Below, piece by piece: positions 9,291 to 16,404 of a stretch of DNA of 47,250 nt. Location: NCBI GenBank assembly GCA_018713145.1, contig DVFP01000034.1, positions 1 through 47,250 on the forward strand, in the 5' to 3' direction. Every line of letters begins with the position of its first letter. Positions within the stretch are counted from its first letter, which is position 1. The notes under the pieces are model-generated. The model was not told the origin of the DNA, did not search any database, and saw only the letters and a program-made list of their open reading frames with translations. The translations under genes were made by a program, and so were the position numbers. Source of the DNA: Candidatus Scybalocola faecavium. Its GTDB lineage: Bacteria > Bacillota > Clostridia > Lachnospirales > Lachnospiraceae.

Positions 9291-9362
9291 AAGTCCTGTA
9301 GATTTGATCCGGGTATGATCCTATTTATAGTCAAATGGAATAAGAGTAATGAGAAAAATATA

Positions 9363-9392
9363 TTGGATTTATGCAGAATAAACAAGTATAAT
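9363..9392 (+). promoter_or_regulatory. Promoter of the flavoprotein/electron-transfer operon
   Basis: TTGGAT (9363-9368) and a perfect TATAAT (9387-9392) are 18 bases apart. Transcription would start near 9399 and leave a leader of about 130 bases ahead of the ATG at 9532. It lies just beyond the LysR gene on the same strand, a position where LysR binding would be expected, but I cannot define the site. Confidence 0.6.
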
Positions 9393-9475
9393 AACCTTAG
9401 GCAGTTTGTTGTTAACATAATGTTGCAGTGATTACGGCTGGAACAGTCCTTACTGTGACGCAAATATAACAAAAG

Positions 9476-9509
9476 GCCGCCTTTCATAGGGATGACCGGG
9501 AAAGGCGGC
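9476..9509 (+). promoter_or_regulatory. Ten-bp perfect hairpin in the leader of the redox operon
   Basis: GCCGCCTTTC (9476-9485) and GAAAGGCGGC (9500-9509) pair perfectly around a 14-base loop, and the ribosome binding site GGAGG lies eight bases further on. There is no T-run on the plus strand, so it is not a plus-strand terminator. It may stabilise the mRNA or control translation of the flavoprotein. Confidence 0.5.
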
Positions 9510-9531
9510 ACATCGATGGAGGTATTTTACA

Positions 9532-10986
9532 ATGAAGACAATGGAAACAGAAATCGTTGTTGTAGCTGCAGGCCCGGCAGGGCTTTGCGCGGCAGTTCAG
9601 GCTGCAGAAGATGGCGCTCAGGTTATTGTTCTTGAAAAGTCTCCGGTTCCCGGCGGCGCAGCCAACATGGGCATGGGGCCTTTAGGGATTGGCACAAAGT
9701 ATCAGAAGGATCAGATGGTAGATATTAGCGTGGAAAAGGCTTTTAATATGTTTATGGAATATACCCACTATCAGGCTGATGCCAGACTGGTGCGCCGTTA
9801 TTTTGAAATGTCCGGCGAGACCATTGAATGGCTGGAGGACATGGGCGTGCGCTTTGCCGGGGCATTTAAGTATTTCCCCAAGTCTGAGCAGACATGGCAT
9901 ATTTGCATGACCGACCAGGGTATTGGCCGCGGAGCTGCTTCCTATATGGTAAAAGCTTTGATGAACCGCGCCTCAGAGCTGGGCGTTGAAGTGCTGTTAG
10001 AGACACCGGGTACCGGACTTGTGATGGAGGATGGAAAGCTGGCTGCAGTGATGGCTAAAGATAAAAATGGGGAAGAGATCCGCATTAACTGTAAGGCTGC
10101 CATTGTTGCTACCGGCGGCGCAGGAGATAATCCAAAAGTAATTAAAGATGAAACCGGTTTCGAATACGGTGTAAATATGTTTAACTTTGCCATTCCGGGA
10201 CTTAAAGGGGACGGTATCCGTATGCTTCGTGAAGCCGGCGGCGCTCCTACAAAGATGCGCATGGAGATGATCACTTTCCTGCCTCAGTCTAACGAGCTGG
10301 ATCCATCTATTCCATGTATCTTTAACCAGCCAAACCTTATGGTAAACCGTCTGGGCAAGCGTTTTATGAATGAAGAGCAGATGCAGAACACTACCTTTAC
10401 AGGAAATGCCATTTCTAAGCAGAAGGATATGATGGGCTTTGTTATTTTTGATACCGCTACGTTAAAGGGCTATAAGAAAAACGGCCCGGATGTGGTCAGC
10501 TTCGTACATAATCCCGACAACCTGGATCATTTTGACGAGGTTGTGGAACATGCTGTGGCAAATAATAACACAGACCTGTTTTATGCGGACACTCTGGAGG
10601 AAATCGCTCAGTGGTGCGGCATTGAAGATGTAGATACATTCCTGGATACTGTGGATGAGTATAATGATATGTGCGATTCTGTGGATTCCGAATTTTTCAA
10701 ATCCCGTGAATATATGAAGCCGATCGTTAAGGCACCTTTTTATGTAGCACGGATCCGTCCGGGTGCATACGGCACATTAGGCGGTGTAAAGATGAACGAA
10801 AATTGTGAAGTCCTTGATAAAGACTGGAATAAGCTTCCAGGTGTTTACGTGGCCGGAACAGACGCCTGCAACATTTATGATGACAGCTATATGTTCCTGC
10901 TCCCCGGAAATACTATGGGCTTTGCCGTAAATACCGGACGTATTGCCGGTATGAGCGCTGCTGAATATGTTCAGGATGCAGAATAA
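9532..10986 (+). CDS. FAD-dependent reductase/dehydrogenase, fumarate reductase-KstD superfamily
   Basis: Flavoprotein of 484 residues with an N-terminal FAD-binding Rossmann motif (VVVAAGPAGLCAA, 9-21), the ERTG-like LEKSPVPGGAA (34-44), and a C-terminal FAD segment ending in PGNTMGFAVNTGRIAG. The first glycine of the usual GxGxxG is alanine. The fumarate-binding His pair of the PGVHHTMGG segment is replaced (RPGAYGTLGG), and the GANRLGG-like end is replaced by YMFLLPGNTMG. It is therefore unlikely to reduce fumarate; the ends look closer to 3-ketosteroid dehydrogenase-like members. There is no signal peptide, heme motif or FMN domain, so it is cytoplasmic and should take electrons from the Fe-S/flavin proteins encoded next. 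It presumably reduces or oxidises an activated double bond; the substrate is unknown. Confidence 0.75.
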   Translation: MKTMETEIVVVAAGPAGLCAAVQAAEDGAQVIVLEKSPVPGGAANMGMGPLGIGTKYQKDQMVDISVEKAFNMFMEYTHYQADARLVRRYFEMSGETIEWLEDMGVRFAGAFKYFPKSEQTWHICMTDQGIGRGAASYMVKALMNRASELGVEVLLETPGTGLVMEDGKLAAVMAKDKNGEEIRINCKAAIVATGGAGDNPKVIKDETGFEYGVNMFNFAIPGLKGDGIRMLREAGGAPTKMRMEMITFLPQSNELDPSIPCIFNQPNLMVNRLGKRFMNEEQMQNTTFTGNAISKQKDMMGFVIFDTATLKGYKKNGPDVVSFVHNPDNLDHFDEVVEHAVANNNTDLFYADTLEEIAQWCGIEDVDTFLDTVDEYNDMCDSVDSEFFKSREYMKPIVKAPFYVARIRPGAYGTLGGVKMNENCEVLDKDWNKLPGVYVAGTDACNIYDDSYMFLLPGNTMGFAVNTGRIAGMSAAEYVQDAE

Positions 10987-10994
10987 GATGATCT

Positions 10995-11048
10995 GCCCCT
11001 TTTGGGGCTGACGGATATATGGAGTGCCCCGCTGGAAGCAGCGGGGCA
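10995..11048 (+). promoter_or_regulatory. Two adjacent GC-rich hairpins within the redox operon
   Basis: GCCCC-TTTT-GGGGC (10995-11008) is followed, after a linker containing GGATATATGG, by a nine-bp stem TGCCCCGCT (11025-11033) with AGCGGGGCA (11040-11048). They lie between the flavoprotein stop and the TTG start at 11120. No T-run follows either. They probably act on mRNA stability or ratio of the gene products. The arrangement hairpin, GGATA-containing linker, hairpin recalls the repeats at 13229 and 28358. Confidence 0.45.
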
Positions 11049-11119
11049 TCAAACTTGCTGGACTGTTTTGGACAACTGTTCCCGGCAGATGGCAAGGTGC
11101 GTATAAAGGAGTGAAACGT

Positions 11120-13228
11120 TTGGATAAGATAAAATTTATGATCGACCAGCATGAGGTGTATGCCCGTCCCGGACAGACCATTTTGGAGGCTGCTCTGGAG
11201 GCCGGGATCTACATCCCTCATATTTGCAGCCATGACAACCTGCATCCATCAGGTTCCTGCCGTCTTTGCGCTGTTGAAATTGAAGGCCGTGACGGCGTTG
11301 CGGCTTCCTGTACCACAAAAGCTGAGGAAGGCATGAAGGTGACCATCCACGGCGAGAAGGCGGATAAGGTGAGAAAGCTGTCTTTAGAGCTGATGTTTAC
11401 CCCTCATCCGGAGGAGTGTGTGGGCTGCCCGAAATACTTAAAGTGCCAGCTCCAGGCTCTTTCCCAGTATGTGGGCATTGCCGGAAGCGGTGTGCGCCAT
11501 CGTGTGAATAATATTGCCGCAGATAACAGAAACAAGCTGATGCTCCATGAAATGTACCGGTGTATCCTTTGCGGCCGGTGTGTTCGGGTCTGTGAGGAGG
11601 TCCGGGGTGTAGGGGCTCTTGAGTTTAAAAAAGTTAATGGTCAGCTTCGGGTTGTTATTAAGGGAGAGTCTATGGAACAGTCTGACTGCCGTTTTTGTGG
11701 GGCCTGCGTGGAGGTCTGTCCTACCGGCTCCATCCGGGATCAGGTTGGTGTGTTTGATCCTGAGCTCCCCCGCCAGGAATCTCTTATTCCGTGTCAGGTA
11801 GGGTGTCCGGCCCATATTGATGTGCCTAAATACATCCGTTTCCTTAAAGAAGGAAATTATTCCGCTGCTGCAGAGGTTGTCCGGGAAAAAGCCCCTCTGC
11901 CTAAGATCCTTGGCTACATTTGCAGCCATTTTTGCGAACTTCAGTGCAAACGCCGCTTCTTAAATGAAGCCGTGTCCATTCGGAACATTAAGCGGTATGC
12001 CTGCGAACATGCTGATGACTCATGGAAGCAAAAAGGGTTTATGAAACCGGAAACCGGAAAAAAAGTGGCTGTGGTAGGGGCCGGCCCGGCAGGACTGACC
12101 GCAGCGTATTATCTGAAAAAACTCGGCCATCAGGTGACTGTTTTTGAAGAAAAGCCTTTTGCCGGAGGAACACCGCGATTTGGTATCCCGGAATACCGTC
12201 TGCCAAGAGAGATCATTGAGGAGGAAGTCGATAATATCCGGGAAATCGGCGTGGATATTCAATTAAACACAAAGGTAAGCTCTGTAGATGAATTAAAGGC
12301 TCAGGGATACGATGCTGTTTTCGTTGCCGCAGGAACACATAAAGGCACAAAGCTGCCTATGGAGGGTAATGATCTGGAGGATGTGCTTGTCAATGTAGAA
12401 TTTCTTGAGGCGGCTTCCCTTCATAAGGAGATCCCGTTAGGAAAAAGAGTAGTTGTTCTTGGCGGAGGAAATGTAGCCTGTGACTGTGCCGGTGTTGCCC
12501 GCCGCCTTGGAGCAGAGGAAGTCCACATGGCCTGCCTGGAAAGCCGGGAAACCATGCCTGCTGCAAAAGATGAGCTGGCAGAAGTGGAAAAAGACGGGGT
12601 AATGGTCCATCCGGCTCAGACCTTTAATAAGATCCTTTCTGAAAACGGAAAAGTATCCGGCGTAGAGTTTTCTAATGTGAAGTCCTTTACCTTTGATGAA
12701 AACCGCCGGGCGATCATTGAAAAGGAAGAAGGCTCGGAGCATGTGATCCCCTGCGATACAGTGATTTTTGCTGTAGGCCAAAGTCCTGACCTGGACGCTT
12801 CTTTTGGTGTAGAACTTGGCAGAGGCAACCGGATCATTGTGGATAAAAATTATATGACAAGCAGTGACGGTGTATTTGCTGCCGGGGATGTGGTCACAGG
12901 TACAGCTTCCGTGATCCAGGCCATTGCTGAAACCCGAAAGGCTGTCAGCGCTATTGACCGGTATTTAGGCGGAGACGGGGATATTTCCGAGACTCTTGCG
13001 CCTGAACAGCATGCGGATCCCCGGATCGGAACGATCAAGGACTTTGCCTATATACAACGCCAGAAACCGGACTTTATTGACGATGATAAACGCTGCCCGG
13101 GCTTTGCCTTAAATGATCTTGGTTTCCATGAAGAGACTGCCCAATGCGAAGCCTCCAGATGCCTTCAGTGTGACCTTCGTCTCCAGCTTGCTCCTCAGAA
13201 ATTCTGGAGCGATTATCCCATCAACTGA
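11120..13228 (+). CDS. NuoG N-terminal/GltD fusion: Fe-S NAD(P)H oxidoreductase
   Basis: A 702-residue fusion. Residues 1-75 form a [2Fe-2S] ferredoxin fold (Cys36, 47, 50, 64). HPEECVGC with Cys109 supplies the His96-Cys3 [4Fe-4S] site of NuoG/hydrogenase subunits. Two more [4Fe-4S] sites follow (Cys148-158 and Cys190-200). From about 220 it is like GltD/NfnB: Cys-containing helical domain, then FAD-binding GAGPAG (320-325), NAD(P)-binding VVVLGGGNVACD, and the closing AGDVVTGTASVIQAIAE. It should pass electrons between NAD(P)H and Fe-S partners in the cytoplasm. I chose the TTG at 11120 because AAAGGAG (11105-11111) is eight bases before it; the upstream open frame is filled by hairpins. 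It lies between the flavoprotein and the SLBB protein, which suggests one complex. Confidence 0.85.
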   Translation: MDKIKFMIDQHEVYARPGQTILEAALEAGIYIPHICSHDNLHPSGSCRLCAVEIEGRDGVAASCTTKAEEGMKVTIHGEKADKVRKLSLELMFTPHPEECVGCPKYLKCQLQALSQYVGIAGSGVRHRVNNIAADNRNKLMLHEMYRCILCGRCVRVCEEVRGVGALEFKKVNGQLRVVIKGESMEQSDCRFCGACVEVCPTGSIRDQVGVFDPELPRQESLIPCQVGCPAHIDVPKYIRFLKEGNYSAAAEVVREKAPLPKILGYICSHFCELQCKRRFLNEAVSIRNIKRYACEHADDSWKQKGFMKPETGKKVAVVGAGPAGLTAAYYLKKLGHQVTVFEEKPFAGGTPRFGIPEYRLPREIIEEEVDNIREIGVDIQLNTKVSSVDELKAQGYDAVFVAAGTHKGTKLPMEGNDLEDVLVNVEFLEAASLHKEIPLGKRVVVLGGGNVACDCAGVARRLGAEEVHMACLESRETMPAAKDELAEVEKDGVMVHPAQTFNKILSENGKVSGVEFSNVKSFTFDENRRAIIEKEEGSEHVIPCDTVIFAVGQSPDLDASFGVELGRGNRIIVDKNYMTSSDGVFAAGDVVTGTASVIQAIAETRKAVSAIDRYLGGDGDISETLAPEQHADPRIGTIKDFAYIQRQKPDFIDDDKRCPGFALNDLGFHEETAQCEASRCLQCDLRLQLAPQKFWSDYPIN

Positions 13229-13340
13229 AAGGAGGAAATCCCGCAGGGGGATACCTATATGGCCTTAAAAGACGGCCAAAAAGGAGGAAATCCCGCAAGG
13301 GGATACCTATATGGCCTTAAAAGAAAGGCCAAAAAGGAGG
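13229..13340 (+). repeat. Tandem 52/53-bp hairpin repeat carrying ribosome binding sites
   Basis: Two near-identical units fill the gap before the SLBB gene. Each begins with AAGGAGG (13229, 13281, and a third at 13334 that serves the gene), then an ATCCC/GGGAT hairpin, the linker ATACCTATA, and a GGCC/GGCC hairpin with a TTAAAAGAC-like loop. The units differ by an A/G in the first loop and a few bases in the second loop. A diverged single copy lies before purM (28358-28407) and a looser one before radA (38045-38115). It is either a small cis-acting RNA element, duplicated here, or a short interspersed repeat placed at start sites. Confidence 0.65.
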
Positions 13341-13347
13341 AAAACGT

Positions 13348-14529
13348 ATGGATCAGGTAAAAAAGACGATTTTTATATGCTCCGGAGCCGGTGATGACAA
13401 AAGAGCTCAGATCAACCGGGAACTGATGGAGAAAAATGCAGGAGCTCTTGTGGATGCTGTGGCGGAAGCGGGAAAGGCTGCCGATGAAAGATATATTTAT
13501 ATTCCCAAGGCCTATGAAAATGCTGTGAACGCGATCAGGCCGCTGGCTTTGGAAAAAGGTATTTTTGTGGTGACCGGGGATGACAGCCCGGTATGCCGGG
13601 ATAAGACTGCGCTGATCAGCGTTTTTAATGGCAAGATCATCCGTCCTTATGTGGAAGAGGATCAGGAAACCTTTAAGGGCTATGAAAATGTTGCTAAGAT
13701 CATTGTCAGTGCAGAGGATGTTTTAAGAAATGCCCAGGGCACCACAGATCAGAAGCTTCTTTATGTCAGCGGAGCGGTCCAGGCGCCGGGATTTATCCAG
13801 GTGCCTTATGGCACAAGTTTAGCCCGGATCCTTGAAATGGCCGGCGGTGTGAAGGAAGGCTCTGCCGTTAAAGCTGTTTTAGTGGGCGGAGAACTGGGAC
13901 GCTTTATTTCTCCCAATGACCTTGAAACAACGATTATGGAAAAGGACAGTGATATTTTTACCGGCGGCGTGGAAGTGCTGGATCAAACTTACTGTGGAGC
14001 GGACTTTACAAAGACTATCCTTGACAGCGCCAGAAACGATTCCTGCGGAAAATGTCCGCTGTGCCGGGAGGGTACCTACCAGTTTTATACGATTTTTAAT
14101 GAGATCACAAACGGAAAGGGCAAGATCACCGATGTGGCCCTTATGAAAGATATGGCAGATACCATCGGCTGGGGCGCTTTCTGCCAGTTTGGACAGCATA
14201 TGGTCAATATTGTAAAATCCGCCTTTGAAGTCATGGGGGATGAGATTGAAGGCCATATTAAACGGAAAAAGTGTGAAGCCGGCGTATGTAAAAGCTTTAT
14301 GACCTTAGCCATTCTGCCCAATAAATGTACCGGCTGTGAGGAATGTGCCGATGTATGTCCGGAGGATGCTATTGAAGGTAAGGCCGGATATATCCACATG
14401 ATTGATAATGATATGTGTGAAAAATGCGGAAAATGTATGGATGTATGTGAAGAAGACGCGATTGTCGTTGTGGGCAGTGTAAAGCCTAAGCTGCCAAAGC
14501 GTCTGACACGGGTAGGACGGTTCCGATAA
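13348..14529 (+). CDS. NuoF-like SLBB/4Fe-4S protein with degenerate FMN domain
   Basis: A 393-residue relative of NuoF/HndC. Residues 1-128 align with the later part of the NADH/FMN domain (for example YIYIPKAYENAV), but the glycine-rich GRGGAGFPTG loop is missing and the CNADEG segment reads ICSGAGD. An SLBB domain follows (about 136-190), then SCGKCPLCREGTYQ with Cys279 for the N3-type [4Fe-4S] cluster. Two ferredoxin clusters come last (Cys327-337 and Cys357-367). It probably no longer binds FMN/NADH itself and instead relays electrons between the diaphorase encoded upstream and the flavoprotein or free ferredoxin. AAGGAGG at 13334-13340 fixes the start. It ends the operon before a strong hairpin. 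Confidence 0.8.
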   Translation: MDQVKKTIFICSGAGDDKRAQINRELMEKNAGALVDAVAEAGKAADERYIYIPKAYENAVNAIRPLALEKGIFVVTGDDSPVCRDKTALISVFNGKIIRPYVEEDQETFKGYENVAKIIVSAEDVLRNAQGTTDQKLLYVSGAVQAPGFIQVPYGTSLARILEMAGGVKEGSAVKAVLVGGELGRFISPNDLETTIMEKDSDIFTGGVEVLDQTYCGADFTKTILDSARNDSCGKCPLCREGTYQFYTIFNEITNGKGKITDVALMKDMADTIGWGAFCQFGQHMVNIVKSAFEVMGDEIEGHIKRKKCEAGVCKSFMTLAILPNKCTGCEECADVCPEDAIEGKAGYIHMIDNDMCEKCGKCMDVCEEDAIVVVGSVKPKLPKRLTRVGRFR

Positions 14530-14549
14530 ATTTAAGATTTTATTTAGTC

Positions 14550-14590
14550 AGGGCCAGGCTCCTTACTTGATCAAGCAGGAGCCTGGCCCT
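14550..14590. terminator. Fourteen-bp stem-loop between convergent genes
   Basis: Arms 14550-14563 and 14577-14590 pair perfectly, and CTTGATCAAG in the loop can extend the stem. It separates the plus-strand SLBB gene from the minus-strand queF, whose stop is at 14621. T-rich and A-rich stretches flank it rather than a pure T-run. A shared terminator for both strands is likely. Confidence 0.7.
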
Positions 14591-14620
14591 AAAGAATGTG
14601 AAAATAAAGACCCGGCCCAT

Positions 14621-15118
14621 TTACCGGTTGTCTACTTTTTCCGGATATAAGTCATGATGGGTCAGACGCTCAAAAGCAACTTTTTCCCAGCATGTCCCGG
14701 GTTTTCCGTAATTACAGTACGGATCAATAGAAATTCCGCCTCTGGGGGTAAATTTTCCCCAGACTTCAATATACTTAGGATCCATGAGCCGGATCAGATC
14801 CTTCATAATGATGTTTACGCAGTCCTCATGAAAATCCCCATGATTTCTGAAACTAAAAAGGTAAAGTTTTAAGGATTTGCTTTCTACCATACGTTCGCCA
14901 GGAACATAAGAAATATAGATTGTGGCAAAATCCGGCTGGCCGGTCATGGGGCAGAGGCTTGTAAATTCCGGGCAGTTAAATTTCACAAAATAATCATTCT
15001 CCCGGTGCTTATTTGGAAATGTTTCCAGCATTTGGGGAGCATAGTCTGTAGGATAATCGGTTTTTTTGCTTCCCAGCAATGTGATGTCTTTTAATTCTTC
15101 TTTAGTCCGCTGAGTCAT
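14621..15118 (-). CDS. queF: NADPH-dependent 7-cyano-7-deazaguanine reductase
   Basis: Reduces preQ0 to preQ1 in queuosine synthesis (unimodular YkvM-type QueF). The 165-residue length, the nucleophilic Cys56 and Asp63 in [15 protein letters not shown], and the QueF motif [12 protein letters not shown] followed by RNHGDFHED are all present. The frame is open to 15148, but AAGGAG on the minus strand is eight bases before the ATG at 15118, giving the usual MTQRTKEEL start. It overlaps queT by 17 bases and is therefore expressed from the preQ1-riboswitch-controlled transcript. No queC, queD or queE lies here, so the cell either makes preQ0 elsewhere or salvages it through QueT. Confidence 0.95.
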   Translation of the reverse strand: MTQRTKEELKDITLLGSKKTDYPTDYAPQMLETFPNKHRENDYFVKFNCPEFTSLCPMTGQPDFATIYISYVPGERMVESKSLKLYLFSFRNHGDFHEDCVNIIMKDLIRLMDPKYIEVWGKFTPRGGISIDPYCNYGKPGTCWEKVAFERLTHHDLYPEKVDNR

Positions 15119-15611
15119 GATGAACACTCCTTTTCCATATCCGCTCAAGGGTTTTGACCAGGATGACCCCCACGATAGAAGGTATGACCTGTCCGATACA
15201 TAAGTTTAGTGCCATAAGAGGATAGGGCATGGACAGAAAGTAAGACAGATACGTTGCTACGCCAAATCCCGGGATCAGAAGAATCGGTACTGCGATAAGG
15301 ACACGGTTCCATCTCATTTTACGGATAAACACAACACACCCGGCTGTAAGGATCCCGACGATAAAGCCGCCGGCCATATCTGCGATGCCGAAGCCTCCAA
15401 ATAGCATATTTGATATAAAATTGGCAAGACCAAGGGGAAAAACCAGGAACGGAAAGAGATAAGAAAGGGCATATAAAGATGTAGCAATACGAATCTGATA
15501 TGCGCCAAATGAGAAACTTTGCGTACAGTACAAGATGACAATATATAAAGCCATGACCATGGCTGAAAAAGTCATTTTCTGAACGCGGGTCATTTTTTCT
15601 GAATTCTCCAT
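15102..15611 (-). CDS. queT: Queuosine precursor transporter (ECF S component)
   Basis: Small membrane protein of 169 residues with about five to six hydrophobic segments, matching the QueT family of ECF-transporter substrate-binding subunits that import queuosine precursors such as preQ0 or preQ1. Family features include the N-terminal [17 protein letters not shown], the [12 protein letters not shown] turn and [14 protein letters not shown]. It would work with the shared ECF energising module (EcfA, EcfA', EcfT), which is not in the window. It is the first gene of a minus-strand transcript whose leader has a preQ1-I riboswitch and terminator. The ribosome binding site GGAGGTGA is at about 15617-15624. 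Confidence 0.92.
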   Translation of the reverse strand: MENSEKMTRVQKMTFSAMVMALYIVILYCTQSFSFGAYQIRIATSLYALSYLFPFLVFPLGLANFISNMLFGGFGIADMAGGFIVGILTAGCVVFIRKMRWNRVLIAVPILLIPGFGVATYLSYFLSMPYPLMALNLCIGQVIPSIVGVILVKTLERIWKRSVHHDSAD

Positions 15612-15629
15612 ATTCGTTCACCTCCACAC

Positions 15630-15672
15630 AAGAAAAATTCCGAAACAATGCAGGCCCTCGGCCCTTCGGAAT
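15630..15672 (-). terminator. Intrinsic terminator downstream of the preQ1 riboswitch
   Basis: On the minus strand ATTCCGAA (15665-15672) pairs with TTCGGAAT (15637-15644), followed by TTTTTCTT. It lies between the aptamer and queT, as expected for transcription attenuation by ligand. Confidence 0.85.
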
Positions 15673-15697
15673 GTCAACAACATTTTAAATTTGCTGT

Positions 15698-15738
15698 CCC
15701 TAGTTTTGTTTAATGACAGGATGGTCTCGAACTGTCAA
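15698..15738 (-). promoter_or_regulatory. preQ1-I riboswitch aptamer
   Basis: Minus strand reads a P1 stem GACAG...CTGTC, a loop with GAGACC, then the A-rich tail ATTAAACAAAACTAGGG whose end can pair back with the ACC of the loop. This matches the H-type pseudoknot of type I preQ1 riboswitches, close to the Thermoanaerobacter tengcongensis form (TTAACAAAACAAGG tail). It precedes queT-queF and their terminator, fitting repression by preQ1. Confidence 0.85.
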
Positions 15739-15792
15739 TTCTATATCTGGAAGTGACTTTTGCCTGCTTCAGACAACAAGAAAGTCTTATGT

Positions 15793-15821
15793 ATTATATA
15801 TGAAAATAAGCTATTTTTCAA
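15793..15821 (-). promoter_or_regulatory. Promoter of queT-queF
   Basis: Minus-strand TTGAAA (15816-15821), 17 bases, TATAAT (15793-15798). Transcription would begin near 15786, about 50 bases ahead of the aptamer. Confidence 0.75.
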
Positions 15822-15898
15822 GATAAAATAAAAACACTGGACTTTATTCTTTTAAAATGTTAAAATACTAATGCTATGAGATGAGACAGGCAAAAAGG

Positions 15899-15933
15899 GT
15901 CATAAATTTTGTGCTTTTGTGAAAATTTATGAC
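15899..15933. promoter_or_regulatory. Perfect 12-bp inverted repeat upstream of the TrpR-like gene
   Basis: GTCATAAATTTT (15899-15910) and AAAATTTATGAC (15922-15933) are exact reverse complements around an 11-base spacer, about 60 bases before the start codon at 15994. No T-run follows. It looks like an operator, and the neighbouring TrpR/YerC-like regulator is the natural candidate to bind it. Confidence 0.55.
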
Positions 15934-15993
15934 TTTTACAATGTATGTCTTATGCCAGGATATTTGTATAAAAAGTAAAAGGGGTAAAGCGCA

Positions 15994-16293
15994 ATGAATA
16001 AAAAGATTAAGACACCGGCAGTGGAAAAGCTGTTTGAAGCTATTCTGTGCCTGAAAAACATGGATGAATGTTTTGATTTCTTTGAGGATATTTGTACCAT
16101 AAATGAGCTTCTGTCCCTGTCCCAGCGTTTTGAAGTGGCCAGGATGCTCAGAGAGCAAAGAACTTACCTGGAAATCGCTGAAAAAACCGGAGCATCTACA
16201 GCAACGATCAGCCGTGTCAACCGTTCGCTCAATTATGGAAATGACGGCTATGATATGGTCATTGCCCGAATGGAAGAAAAAAAAGAATCTTAA
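15994..16293 (+). CDS. YerC/YecD family TrpR-like regulator
   Basis: A 99-residue all-helical protein of the TrpR-like YerC/YecD family. The N-terminal helices (VEKLFEAILCLKNMDECFDFFEDICT) lead into a helix-turn-helix reading RTYLEIAEKTGASTATISRV, then NRSLNYGNDGY, which is characteristic of the family. It likely binds DNA as a dimer; its effector and targets are not known from the sequence. AAAGGGG is about ten bases before the ATG. It stands alone between the divergent queT promoter and a minus-strand gene, with an inverted repeat upstream that could serve autoregulation. Confidence 0.85.
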   Translation: MNKKIKTPAVEKLFEAILCLKNMDECFDFFEDICTINELLSLSQRFEVARMLREQRTYLEIAEKTGASTATISRVNRSLNYGNDGYDMVIARMEEKKES

Positions 16294-16304
16294 AGAAGAT
16301 GTTA

Positions 16305-16338
16305 CAGCCGGAGAAGCATATTTTTGTTTCTCCGGCTG
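16305..16338. terminator. Stem-loop between convergent genes
   Basis: CAGCCGGAGAA (16305-16315) pairs with TTCTCCGGCTG (16328-16338). It follows the TrpR-like gene on plus and the DUF1836 gene on minus. No clear T-run follows on either strand, so termination strength is uncertain. Confidence 0.5.
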
Positions 16339-16404
16339 CTGCAATTTAGGCCGTTATTTTCAAGACGCAGTCAAAGTCCGTGCGGTCCGTCTGAACAGTG
16401 GGCC

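Noticed and set aside
11024..11119. N-terminal extension of the NuoG-GltD fusion from a GTG at 11024
   Set aside because: The segment is a hairpin-rich intergenic region, encodes no domain residues, and the TTG at 11120 has an ideal ribosome site.
13259..13363. Small open frame of about 34 codons inside the tandem repeat (ATGGCCTTAAAAGAC start)
   Set aside because: Its AGGAGG is about 23 bases away, too far, and the sequence is explained by the hairpin repeat; it overlaps the SLBB start out of frame.
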